DNA from: Candidatus Acetothermia bacterium
GTDB taxonomy: Bacteria > Bipolaricaulota > Bipolaricaulia > Bipolaricaulales > Bipolaricaulaceae
Direction: 5' to 3'
Length of the DNA stretch: 47,008 nucleotides
Assembly (NCBI GenBank): GCA_003563005.1
Contig: PWTC01000001.1
Span: 1 to 47,008 of the forward strand
The notes beneath the pieces were generated by a model, which searched no databases, was not told where the DNA came from, and saw nothing but the letters and a program-made list of their open reading frames with translations. The translations under genes were made by a program, and so were the position numbers. Shown here piece by piece: positions 26,035-33,492 of this stretch (position 1 is the stretch's first letter; each line of letters begins with the position of its first letter).

Positions 26035-26046
26035 TCTCCGTAGACT
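26033..26046 (+). promoter_or_regulatory. -10-like hexamer before ffh inside a small hairpin
   Basis: AGTCT CCGT AGACT (26033-26046) is a 5-bp hairpin that begins within the accC stop codon. Its right half includes TAGACT (26041-26046), which ends 6 bases before the GTG of ffh. No Shine-Dalgarno precedes that GTG. Confidence 0.4.
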
Positions 26047-26052
26047 CCTAGC

Positions 26053-27351
26053 GTGTTCGAATCTCTCACGCAGCGACTGACCCAGGTTTTCCAGAAGCTC
26101 AAAGGGCAAGGCTATCTTACCGAGGCCGACGTCCGGGCGGGCTTGCGGGAGATCCGCCTGGCGCTCCTGGCCGCCGATGTGCATTACCAGGCGGTCAAGG
26201 AGATCCTTGCGGATATCGAACGCGAGGCCACCGGCAAGCGTGTGCTCGGATCACTGAGTCCAGGACAGCAGCTTGTGGGCGTGGTACGCGAGTGCCTCGC
26301 CCGGGTGATGGGCGGGCAACGACAGGCGCTCCACCTCACCGGGCGGCCTGCGGGCATCCTTGTGGTGGGGCCCGCCGGCGGGGGCAAGACGACCACCGTG
26401 GCCAAACTTGGCCACATGCTCAAGAAGAGGGGTAAGTCGGTGGCGCTGGTCTGTGCTGACCCTCGCAGGTCGGCGGCGGCCGATCAACTCAGGTCCCACG
26501 CGGAGCGACTGGGGGTGGCATTCCGTGATGCCACACGGGATCCGCTGAGCGAGACCATGTCGGTCCGCGCGGAGGCCAAGAAGGCTCTGTGGGATGTGGT
26601 GATCGTCGACACCTCGGGTGTCCCCCCGGGTGAGTCGCCCCCCCCTGCCCTGAGCGAGCTGGCGGAAGCTCTCTCTGCTGGCGACACGCTTCTTGTGCTG
26701 GACGCCCTGGTCGGTCAGGAAGCGGCGCACATCGCTGAGGCGTTCTTGCCGCTTGGGGTGACGGGCGTCGTGCTCAGCAAGCTCGACGGCGACGCTCGCG
26801 GCGGGGCGGCCCTCTCCGTGCCTGCTCGCACCGGGAGGCCTGTCCTGTTCGTCGGCATGGGGGAACGTCCCGAGGACCTGGAGTCCTTCCATCCCGAGCG
26901 CATGGCGGATCGCATCTTGGGCCTAGGCGACCTGCAGGGACTCGCCGAGCAGATGACGGATGTGGGCATCCCGCAGGTGGAAGCGGCCAAGGTTCGGGAG
27001 GGCTCGCTTACGCTCGATGACTTCCTCCAGCAGTTGGAGTCTGTGCAGCGCGCGGGGCCGATCTCGCAGTTCCTCTCACGTATCCCGGGGTTCAAGGCGC
27101 AGGCGGATGATGATGAGCTGGAGCGTGGTGTGCGACGGTCCCGGGCGATCCTCCAGTCGATGACGGTTGAGGAGCGACGAAATCCCAATATAATCGGGGC
27201 CAGCCGCAAGCGACGCATCGCGCGCGGCTCCGGCACATCCGTCCAGGAGGTCAACCGCCTTCTTGCCCAGTACGAGGGGGCCGTTCGGCTGGCCCGGCAA
27301 CTCGGTCGCCGGCGGATGCCGCCAGGGTTCGAGAATCTCGGTTTGGGGTGA
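26053..27351 (+). CDS. ffh: Signal recognition particle GTPase Ffh with divergent G3 motif
   Basis: Binds 4.5S RNA and signal peptides and pairs with FtsY to deliver ribosomes to the membrane. In 432 aa: N domain, G1 GPAGGGKTTT (106-115), G2 DPRRSAA (136-142; usually D.YRPAA), G3 DTSGV (186-190; usually DTAGR), G4 SKLDGDARGG, and closing-loop GMGERPEDLESFHPERMADRILGLGD. The M domain follows with MTVEERRNPNIIG and the RNA-binding RKRRIARGSGTSVQEVNRLL. Loss of the G3 Arg and the altered following helix are unusual. GTG 26053 is the start, with a -10 hexamer 6 bases upstream. First gene of the rpsP-trmD-rplS block. Confidence 0.94.
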   Translation: MFESLTQRLTQVFQKLKGQGYLTEADVRAGLREIRLALLAADVHYQAVKEILADIEREATGKRVLGSLSPGQQLVGVVRECLARVMGGQRQALHLTGRPAGILVVGPAGGGKTTTVAKLGHMLKKRGKSVALVCADPRRSAAADQLRSHAERLGVAFRDATRDPLSETMSVRAEAKKALWDVVIVDTSGVPPGESPPPALSELAEALSAGDTLLVLDALVGQEAAHIAEAFLPLGVTGVVLSKLDGDARGGAALSVPARTGRPVLFVGMGERPEDLESFHPERMADRILGLGDLQGLAEQMTDVGIPQVEAAKVREGSLTLDDFLQQLESVQRAGPISQFLSRIPGFKAQADDDELERGVRRSRAILQSMTVEERRNPNIIGASRKRRIARGSGTSVQEVNRLLAQYEGAVRLARQLGRRRMPPGFENLGLG

Positions 27352-27355
27352 TGGT

Positions 27356-27649
27356 ATGGCGTTGAAGATCAGACTCAAGCGTACAGGCAAGAAGAAGCAG
27401 GCGAGCTTCCGTATCGTGGTGGTGGAGAGCGCCGCGAAGCGTGATGGTCGGTCGGTGGCGGAGATCGGGCACTACTTCCCTCACAGCGAGCCGGCCGAGG
27501 TCAACGTGGATCGCGACGCGGCGCTCGAGTGGTTGGGCAAGGGTGCTCAGCCGACGCCAGCATCCCGCCGTCTTCTCTCCCGACTTGGGGTCATGCAGGC
27601 ATGGCATGAGCAGCGCTACGCACCTGCAGGCAGAGAAGAAGCTAGCTGA
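27356..27649 (+). CDS. rpsP: 30S ribosomal protein S16
   Basis: Small-subunit protein, 97 aa, with the standard N-terminus MALKIRLKRTGKKKQASFRIVVV and a central GHYFPHSEPAEVNVDRDAALEWLGKGAQPT. It begins 4 bases after ffh. Its 3' end overlaps the next small gene by 44 bases in another frame. Confidence 0.97.
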   Translation: MALKIRLKRTGKKKQASFRIVVVESAAKRDGRSVAEIGHYFPHSEPAEVNVDRDAALEWLGKGAQPTPASRRLLSRLGVMQAWHEQRYAPAGREEAS

Positions 27650-27854
27650 CCTCGCGCTGCTCGTGCTCCGTGCTGTGGTCCCCTCGCCCGACCAGGCGAA
27701 GGTGGATCACATCTGGACACCCACGTTGCAGCTGCTCGTCCTGAGGCCCGGAGGGCGCGGCGCTCTGCGCCCGCGCGATGCGGAGGCCGTGGTCGAGTTC
27801 TTGGAACACATCGTCGAACGCCTTGGTTGCCAGGTCCTGGTGGATCTCGAATGA
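27606..27854 (+). CDS. KhpA-like KH-domain protein, degenerate
   Basis: An 82-aa product in the slot between rpsP and trmD normally held by khpA (and rimM). Its outline matches KhpA: an N-terminal helix KLADLALLVLRAVVPSPDQAKV, a strand TLQLLVLRPG, then the loop and a helix AVVEFLEHIVERLG followed by QVLVDLE. The expected GKxGR nucleic-acid loop is absent, replaced by GGRGALRPRD. The ATG at 27606 gives the KhpA length but overlaps rpsP by 44 bases; no ribosome site is evident. The stop overlaps trmD (ATGA). Identity rests mainly on position and fold-like pattern. Confidence 0.6.
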   Translation: MSSATHLQAEKKLADLALLVLRAVVPSPDQAKVDHIWTPTLQLLVLRPGGRGALRPRDAEAVVEFLEHIVERLGCQVLVDLE

Positions 27855-28579
27855 GATTGGACATTGTCTCGCTCCACCCCAGCATGGTGGAAGCGTTCGT
27901 CAGGGAGGGTGTGCTGTGGGCGGCCCAGCAGCGGGGCTTGATCGACGTGCACACGCACGATATACGGGCTTTTGTGCAGGACGCCCAGGGCCTTGCGGAC
28001 GACCGCCCCTTCGGGGGTGGGGCGGGGATGGTGATGCGACCCGAGCCGTTCGCGCGGGCTGTCGATGCCCTGACACGTGAGGTAGGGCGCAAGCCGTACG
28101 TGGTACTCCTTTCCGCACAAGGCAAGCTGCTCACGCAGGATCTGGCGCGACAAATGGCACGCCAGCGTGCCCTCACGCTCCTGTGCGGCCGCTACGAGGG
28201 TGTGGACGAACGCGTCACGGAGGGGTGCGATCTAGAGCTCTCCATCGGCGACTACGTCCTGGCCGGTGGAGAGGTGGCCGCCTCGGTAGTGCTGGAGTGT
28301 GTTGCGCGGATGGTGCCCGGGGTGGTCGGCCGGCATGCGTCGGCGGCTACGGACTCGTTCTACGCCGGACCGCTGCTGGGCTATCCTCAGTACACGCGAC
28401 CGCGCACGTTCGAAGGTCGCGGCGTGCCGGAGGTGCTGCTCTCGGGCGATCACGCCAAGATCCGGCGTTGGCGTGCCGTGCAAGCATGGCAGAAGACGTT
28501 GCGCAACCGCCCGGAACTTCTCGGCCTTGTGTCTCCGCGTGCAGAGTTGCCCAAGAGCGCAACGGAAGGAGAAGTGTGA
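27851..28579 (+). CDS. trmD: tRNA (guanine37-N1)-methyltransferase
   Basis: SPOUT enzyme that methylates G37 of tRNAs reading CNN-type codons to prevent frameshifting. In 242 aa: MRLDIVSLHPSMVEAF at the N-terminus, FGGGAGMVMRPEPF near residue 56, the knot region LLCGRYEGVDERV and SIGDYVLAGGEVAA, and the C-terminal RRWRAVQAW helix. The ATG overlaps the preceding stop. The usual upstream rimM gene is missing from this operon. Confidence 0.97.
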   Translation: MRLDIVSLHPSMVEAFVREGVLWAAQQRGLIDVHTHDIRAFVQDAQGLADDRPFGGGAGMVMRPEPFARAVDALTREVGRKPYVVLLSAQGKLLTQDLARQMARQRALTLLCGRYEGVDERVTEGCDLELSIGDYVLAGGEVAASVVLECVARMVPGVVGRHASAATDSFYAGPLLGYPQYTRPRTFEGRGVPEVLLSGDHAKIRRWRAVQAWQKTLRNRPELLGLVSPRAELPKSATEGEV

Positions 28580-28660
28580 GGCGCATCGTGGAGGCCAGCG
28601 GCGGAGGGTGGTTCCGACCCCGCATGCCCGGATGCGGTGTTCAGCAACCTGAACCTGTAG

Positions 28661-28714
28661 CGTCGCAGCTTGTCTGCGACGTTCGGGAGGAGCTTGTCTG
28701 CGGCGTTCGGGAGA
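28661..28714. repeat. Two tandem 24-bp repeats with a palindrome
   Basis: Bases 28667-28690 and 28691-28714 are 22/24 identical (AGCTTGTCTGCGACGTTCGG-type unit), and a decayed third copy may follow. CGTCGCAG (28661-28668) and CTGCGACG (28674-28681) form a perfect 8-bp hairpin with loop CTTGT over the first unit. It looks like a REP-type intergenic repeat. It fills the middle of the 193-base spacer between trmD and the SPOUT gene. Confidence 0.65.
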
Positions 28715-28772
28715 AGCTAGCCCTCCACGTTCCGACGTATCTTGTGCGCGGTGTGCGCTCCGTCGTCGTACC

Positions 28773-29336
28773 ATGAGTCTCTATGTCGCGTTGTTGCACT
28801 TCCCCATGCTGAACCGGCGGGGCGAGATCGTGGCCACCGCGCTCACCTCGATGGATGTGCCAGACATCGCACGCACGGCGCGGACCTACGGGGCACGCCG
28901 ATATTTCATCGCCACGCCGATGGCCAGTCAGAGGGCGATCGCCACCACACTGCGGGACTTCTGGCTTACTGAGGAGGAAACCTCCACCCGGCGTCAGGCC
29001 ATGGAACTCGTACACATCTGCGAGGATCTTGCTGACTGCTTCGATGAAGTCGCGCGGCTCGAGGGGACCGAGCCTCTGGTGCTTGGCACGAGTGCCCGTG
29101 GTGGTTTACCCTATCGCTCGGTGGGCTGGCCCGAGGCCACACAGATGCTCCGGTGCCGCCCGGTGCTCGTGTGTTTCGGGACCGGGCATGGCATGGCCAA
29201 CGAGCTTCTAGAGGCCTGTGACGGGCTGCTGCCGCCGGTGCGTGCTGCTGTGGGCTATAACCACCTGTCTGTGCGCGCAGCGGTGGCCATCATATTGGAC
29301 CGGCTAAAAGGAGAAGACGATGCCAGGGATGGATGA
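28773..29336 (+). CDS. SPOUT RNA methyltransferase (SAM-dependent, PF09936 type)
   Basis: A 187-aa trefoil-knot methyltransferase, the uncharacterised family often found between trmD and rplS in Thermotogae, Aquificae and Deltaproteobacteria. N-terminal SLYVALLHFPMLNRRGEIVATALTS and DIARTARTYGARRYFI are family hallmarks. The knot is VLVCFGTGHGMANELLEACDG then YNHLSVRAAVAIILDRL. Target RNA unknown. The ATG at 28773 has no clear ribosome site; a TATCTT lies 29 bases upstream. It overlaps rplS by 17 bases. Confidence 0.85.
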   Translation: MSLYVALLHFPMLNRRGEIVATALTSMDVPDIARTARTYGARRYFIATPMASQRAIATTLRDFWLTEEETSTRRQAMELVHICEDLADCFDEVARLEGTEPLVLGTSARGGLPYRSVGWPEATQMLRCRPVLVCFGTGHGMANELLEACDGLLPPVRAAVGYNHLSVRAAVAIILDRLKGEDDARDG

Positions 29337-29655
29337 TCTGATTCGTGCGGTGGAGCCGGAGGCGGCTCTCGAGATTCCGGAGTTCGAGCCGGGAGATATC
29401 ATACGTGTCTACGAGCGGATATCCGAGGGGACACGGGAGCGACTTCAGCCGTTCGAAGGCGTGGTGCTGAGACGTTCGGGTGGCGGGGCCCGCAAGATGG
29501 TCACCGTCCGCAAGATCGCGGCGGGCGTGGGAGTGGAACGCACCTTCCCGCTCCACCACAAGATCGAGCGCATCGAGGTGGTCAGGCGCAACAGCATCCG
29601 CCAGGCGCGCCCCTACTGGCTGCGTCGGGTGACACGCCTCCATAAGATAGGATGA
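29320..29655 (+). CDS. rplS: 50S ribosomal protein L19
   Basis: Large-subunit protein at the 30S interface, 111 aa. Hallmarks are IPEFEPGDIIRVYERISEGTRERLQPFEGVVLRR, TVRKIAAGVGVERTFPLHHKIERIEVVRR and a C-terminal ARPYWLRRVTRL that is slightly shorter than usual. AAAAGGAG at 29306-29313 supports the ATG at 29320; an in-frame ATG at 29329 is possible. The TGA overlaps lepB (ATGA). Confidence 0.97.
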   Translation: MPGMDDLIRAVEPEAALEIPEFEPGDIIRVYERISEGTRERLQPFEGVVLRRSGGGARKMVTVRKIAAGVGVERTFPLHHKIERIEVVRRNSIRQARPYWLRRVTRLHKIG

Positions 29656-30551
29656 AGAGACGCCCCTGGCCTTTCCGGCGCCGCAAGAAGGAGCCCAAGC
29701 CGCCCTGGATCGTGCGGCTGCTCCGGAGGCGCGGCGTCCGGCTCTCGCCTCGGGGCGAGTGGGCGCTGGGGTGGCTGGAGACCCTGGTCTTCGCCGGCGT
29801 CGCGGCTTTCCTGATCATCTCGTTTGTGACGGTGCGCATGAGTGTGCCCACCGGATCGATGATCCCTTCTGTCCTCCCGGGGGATTCGTTCTTCGTCGAC
29901 CGGATCTCTTACTACTTCACCGAGCCGGACGTGGGCGACATCATCGTGTTCTGGTTCCTGGAGGAGCTGCGCGTGCAGTCGGTCGAGAGGGGAACAGCGG
30001 CATCTCAGGCGGGGATCCTTCCAGGCGACGTGATACGCACGCTGGAGGGTGAGCCTGTCGCCAGCATGCTCACCGTGGCGCGGCGCATCGAAGCCGCGCG
30101 CGGGGGCGAGCTCTCCATGGTTCTGCTGCGCCAGGGTAGATTCGTGGAGACGGCCGTGCGTGTGCCCGCTGACGCGTCCGAACTGCGGTCGCTGGGGATC
30201 GCCCATTCGGCGCGGCGTGTGCGCTACGTGAAGCGGCTGATCGCAGTGGGGGGGCAGACGGTGCACCTCGAGGGCGGCAACGTGCTCTTGGACGGCGTAA
30301 TCTTGGAGGACGTGGCTGAGCTTGGGCTCTCCTACTGGACAGGGGACGCCGGGATGCGCTACGGTGTGCGCCCTACTGAGGTCCCCGAGGGCCATTACTT
30401 CGTGCTCGGCGACAACACGCGCGACTCGTACGACTCGCGCTACTGGGGTTTCGTGCCGGTGGAGGAGCTCATCGGGGCCCCGTTCTTCCGCATCTGGCCG
30501 CTGGGGCGATTCGGCCCCATGAACGGCTACTTCTGGTCCTCGCGCCTCTGA
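29652..30551 (+). CDS. lepB: Signal peptidase I with an inserted PDZ-like domain
   Basis: Membrane serine protease that removes signal peptides. A basic cytoplasmic N-terminus precedes one TM helix (about residues 45-61). The catalytic Ser69 is in PTGSMIPSVLPGD and the general-base Lys194 in RYVKRLIAVGGQTV. The C-terminal box GDNTRDSYDSRYWGFVP is intact. Between the Ser-side strand VGDIIVFW (94-101) and the Lys box lie about 85 residues (104-188) that read as a PDZ domain: VERGTAASQAGILPGDVIRTLEGEPVAS, then ARRIEAARGGELSMVLLRQG. Ordinary bacterial signal peptidases have only a few residues here. The total of 299 aa reflects this insert. Its ATG overlaps the rplS stop. Confidence 0.93.
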   Translation: MKRRPWPFRRRKKEPKPPWIVRLLRRRGVRLSPRGEWALGWLETLVFAGVAAFLIISFVTVRMSVPTGSMIPSVLPGDSFFVDRISYYFTEPDVGDIIVFWFLEELRVQSVERGTAASQAGILPGDVIRTLEGEPVASMLTVARRIEAARGGELSMVLLRQGRFVETAVRVPADASELRSLGIAHSARRVRYVKRLIAVGGQTVHLEGGNVLLDGVILEDVAELGLSYWTGDAGMRYGVRPTEVPEGHYFVLGDNTRDSYDSRYWGFVPVEELIGAPFFRIWPLGRFGPMNGYFWSSRL

Positions 30552-30660
30552 GAGAGATTTCGACACGGAATGGCTTGACGCCTTCAGCAAAGTGTTTCAC
30601 AGGAACGTCCATGTAATGCCTGCTATGCCGCGTTGCCGATCCCACGATGGCACGCCGCCG

Positions 30661-30666
30661 TATAAT
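30661..30666 (+). promoter_or_regulatory. -10 box before the exported-protein pair
   Basis: Consensus TATAAT 20 bases before ATG 30687, with GGGAGGCG between as ribosome site. The 135-base spacer after lepB also holds a TTGACG at 30575-30580, too far away to pair with this -10. Confidence 0.5.
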
Positions 30667-30686
30667 GGAAACTCCGGGAGGCGAAG

Positions 30687-31979
30687 ATGAGGAACGTGCT
30701 GCTAGCTGTACTGGCGTTGTGCATTGTGCCGGCGATTGCCGCGGAGATCACGTTTGAGCCCATCCCACGTATAGACGGGGCGTTTGTCGTAGTCTTAGAA
30801 GGGGTAGAAGGAATCGGCCAGATCACGCTGCTGAATCTGGACACCGATGAGGTGATCAGAGTCGCGCTGAGACGCGAGGGAGACCAGCTGATCACGGAGT
30901 CGATCGCGGCGCGGCGGACATGCCGGTGCACCGACTACCCGGCCGGCATCGAGCTGGTCGTCGAGGCCGGGCACACGCTCGTTGCGGCGACGACGCTTGG
31001 TGGGGGGCTATCGACTGCGGTTGTAGTGGGGCCTCGCACCCCGCGTCCGGGGGAACCTGTGCTGGCACTCCGCGCAGGGGAGGAGTTCGCCTCTGACTCT
31101 CCGGCTGACAGAGCCCTTCGCACGGGGATCCATCTGATCGAAGTTCATGACGCCCAGGAGGACACCACCTGCGGCCATGACGAGGTCCGTGTGCTCGGGG
31201 TCTTGGGGAGCGAGGCGTTCTATGTGACACTGCAGGAGGCAGGCGCCACGAGCGGTCGGTTCACCTGCCCGGTTCGCCTTGACATCGTGCCGGATGGCGT
31301 CGAACTGCGGGTTGTCCTCTCGGATCTTCAAGGAGGCATCCTTGCTGATGTCGTCTGGCACTCGGGCATCGAGCTTGCGCTACACTACGGTGACCAAGAG
31401 CTCGTCAGGGCCGTGGAACCGCTTACGGTCCTGCTCTCGCACGAAGACCTCGTGCTTCCGGTCGACTGCAAGGGGGATCTCTGCGTCCGCAAGCCGGAGT
31501 CGTTCGACGAGGTCCGCTGGTACATAGGGGCACAGCTCGAAGCGCATGACGGCGCTTGTCTGCGGCTCGGCGGCTTCAGGGCACATCCCCCAACGATCGT
31601 GACCGTGCAGGTGCGTACGGGGATCGCATGGGGAACAGCCTGGATCGACTACGAGATCATCCCTCGCGCCTCCGTGAGTTTTGTGCCGGCTGACATGGAA
31701 AGGCCTGCCGATACGCCGTGGTCGCTAAGCTCCCCCCTCCGCGTACGCCTCGAGCATGTGCATGGGGATCCTGCCCCACGTGTGCTGGTTGGGCGACTCG
31801 GAGGCACACAGGTGATGGAGCTCGAACTTGCTCCGGTCGAGAGAGAACGTGGGGTGTTCCAGAGCGCCCCTCTGACGCCATGTGGGTTGAACGCGGGCCC
31901 AGGGGATGTCATCTACGTGCAGTACAAGGATCCCACGTGTCACCATAACCATACCCATCGTACCCTGCCCATCCGGTGA
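30687..31979 (+). CDS. Exported Cys-rich protein with repeated beta modules
   Basis: Function unknown. The 430-aa protein has a signal peptide (MRNVLLAVLALCIVPAIAA before EITFEP). At least two stretches, about residues 150-220 and 350-420, follow the pattern hydrophobic strand, E.xx.L.E, xxGxF, then GD.I.V.Y.D, a module common in large bacterial and archaeal surface proteins. There are several Cys residues (TCRC, TCGHDE, FTCPV, DCKGDLC, GACL) and the C-terminus is His-rich (DPTCHHNHTHRTLPIR), which could bind metal. It is followed by another exported protein with a GTGATG overlap. Likely periplasmic or cell-surface. Confidence 0.75.
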   Translation: MRNVLLAVLALCIVPAIAAEITFEPIPRIDGAFVVVLEGVEGIGQITLLNLDTDEVIRVALRREGDQLITESIAARRTCRCTDYPAGIELVVEAGHTLVAATTLGGGLSTAVVVGPRTPRPGEPVLALRAGEEFASDSPADRALRTGIHLIEVHDAQEDTTCGHDEVRVLGVLGSEAFYVTLQEAGATSGRFTCPVRLDIVPDGVELRVVLSDLQGGILADVVWHSGIELALHYGDQELVRAVEPLTVLLSHEDLVLPVDCKGDLCVRKPESFDEVRWYIGAQLEAHDGACLRLGGFRAHPPTIVTVQVRTGIAWGTAWIDYEIIPRASVSFVPADMERPADTPWSLSSPLRVRLEHVHGDPAPRVLVGRLGGTQVMELELAPVERERGVFQSAPLTPCGLNAGPGDVIYVQYKDPTCHHNHTHRTLPIR

Positions 31980-32959
31980 TGCGCGGCATAGGGCTTGCGG
32001 TGATGGTCCTGCTGCAAGGGGTGCAGGCCGTCGCTTTCGAGCCTGTGCACGTGGTCTACTTCGCGTCCGAGCCGGTGACGGTGCGCATGGACCGGGAGTG
32101 CGCGCCGGAGGTCCGATTCCAAGGCGAGCTGTACCGGAGTGTCTGGGACGTTCAACAGAGTCGTGAGGGTTACACATGGTCGACTGAGCTTCCCGCCGAT
32201 GCCCCTTTGGGGATCTGGCAGGTGTGCGCCCCCGGGGGAGCCTGCGTCTCCATCTTGCGGGTGGCCGACGATCGTGCCTTGCTCAAGGTGGAAGCGGAGC
32301 TTGGGGCGGAGATCTCGGTGGGAGGGCAGGTTCGGCTGACCGATGCCCTCGGGCGTGCCTGGTTCGTGCTCGCTCCGGGTTCCTACCGAGCCGCGGCGTG
32401 GGTCCCGGCGAAGACAGATCCCATGGAGCGACAGGTCGATCTCCGCCAAGGGAAGCGCACGCTCCTGAGCCTGGTGGCGCTCAGTGCGGATGCCTCGTCA
32501 ACCCATGCGTTGCCGGGAAGCACGGTGACGCTGACGGCTGGAGTGATATTTCCTGGAGCGATCCTTCCCCAACTCTCGCTGACCGCGCCCGATGGCTGGA
32601 CGATCGAGCGGCTTCCGATCTCGGCGGCCCGCCGAGGATGCTGGAGTGTCGTGGTGCCGGAGGGTTTCCTGGGGACGGGCGTGTTCGAAGTGAAGGCTCC
32701 TGAGCTCGGGCTAGAGGCGCGGGCGGAGCTGACTGTGCGCCCCTGGCTTCCACCTGAGGTGGTGATCGCGCACTGGGATCTCGAACGTGATGAGCTGGAC
32801 CTAGCCTCCCCCGGTGCGATCACCTACGAGCGCCTGCTCTGGGCGTCTGCCTGGATCGGCCACGAGCTTCCGCACACAGGAAGAACACTTGCGCGCGCCG
32901 AGGTCGAAGAGCTTGCCCGTTCCTGGGCAGATGACGAAGAGAGAGCGACTCGGCCATGA
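31976..32959 (+). CDS. Exported protein of unknown function
   Basis: A 327-aa product with signal peptide (MMRGIGLAVMVLLQGVQAVA before FEPVH). A domain near residues 100-160 (LGAEISVGGQVRLTDALGRAWFVLAPGSYRAAAWV) resembles a carboxypeptidase-regulatory/beta-sandwich fold, and residues 175-255 look like a second sandwich ending before PWLPPEVV. The last 60 residues (IAHWDLERDELDLAS... to the end) are helical and Trp-rich. The GTG at 31976 or ATG at 31979 are both possible starts; both overlap the upstream stop. Presumably works with the upstream exported protein. Confidence 0.72.
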   Translation: MMRGIGLAVMVLLQGVQAVAFEPVHVVYFASEPVTVRMDRECAPEVRFQGELYRSVWDVQQSREGYTWSTELPADAPLGIWQVCAPGGACVSILRVADDRALLKVEAELGAEISVGGQVRLTDALGRAWFVLAPGSYRAAAWVPAKTDPMERQVDLRQGKRTLLSLVALSADASSTHALPGSTVTLTAGVIFPGAILPQLSLTAPDGWTIERLPISAARRGCWSVVVPEGFLGTGVFEVKAPELGLEARAELTVRPWLPPEVVIAHWDLERDELDLASPGAITYERLLWASAWIGHELPHTGRTLARAEVEELARSWADDEERATRP

Positions 32960-32968
32960 GGGGTGCGC

Positions 32969-32974
32969 TATAAT
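32969..32974 (+). promoter_or_regulatory. Consensus -10 box directly before the nitroreductase gene
   Basis: TATAAT ends 8 bases before ATG 32983, with GGTGTGCC between and no Shine-Dalgarno. This would place the transcription start at the initiation codon. Confidence 0.6.
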
Positions 32975-32982
32975 GGTGTGCC

Positions 32983-33492
32983 ATGGACATGTCGAAGAAC
33001 CCGTTGCTGGAAGCCATTCGCACTCGTCGCACCGTGCGGGCGTTCCGTCCCGATGCTATCGCGCCGGACGTGCTGGAGGAAGTGCTTGACGCGGGCCGGT
33101 GGGCCCCGTCGGGCAAGAACACCCAACCGTGGCGGTTCGTCGTAGTCACCTCGCCCGAGGCTCGCGAGGAACTGGGCCGGCTCGTGACGCAGGGCAACAT
33201 GGTGCGTTCCGCCCCCGTGACGATCGCCGTGTTGCTCGACAAGAACGCCGGTTATGACGCCACCAAGGATGCGCAAGGCATCGGAGCGTGTGCGCAGAAC
33301 ATGTTGCTTGCCGCGCACGCCCTTGGCCTAGGGGCCTGTTGGATCGGCCGCACGCGCGACCCGGAAGTCGAGCGGCTGATCGGCGCATCAGAGAGCGAGG
33401 AGTTGATGCTGCTTCTTCCGATCGGATACCCGAGCGAGACGCCCAAGGCGGGCCAGCGGCGGCCGTTGGAGGAGATGGTCAGGAGAGTCTGA
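32983..33492 (+). CDS. Nitroreductase-family FMN oxidoreductase
   Basis: A 169-aa flavoprotein of the short nitroreductase fold. The FMN-binding IRTRRTVRAFRPDAI (residues 11-25) and APSGKNTQPWRFVVVT (about 40-55) are typical, as is GACAQNMLLAAHALGLGACWIG with DPEVERLIG following. The physiological substrate cannot be read. A second in-frame ATG lies at 32989. The stop overlaps the next small gene (TGATG). Confidence 0.88.
   Translation: MDMSKNPLLEAIRTRRTVRAFRPDAIAPDVLEEVLDAGRWAPSGKNTQPWRFVVVTSPEAREELGRLVTQGNMVRSAPVTIAVLLDKNAGYDATKDAQGIGACAQNMLLAAHALGLGACWIGRTRDPEVERLIGASESEELMLLLPIGYPSETPKAGQRRPLEEMVRRV

Noticed and set aside
28580-28772. Coding frame through the 24-bp tandem repeat after trmD
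   Set aside because: The open frame is a tail of a trmD shadow with no own start or ribosome site; the repeat plus palindrome looks intergenic.
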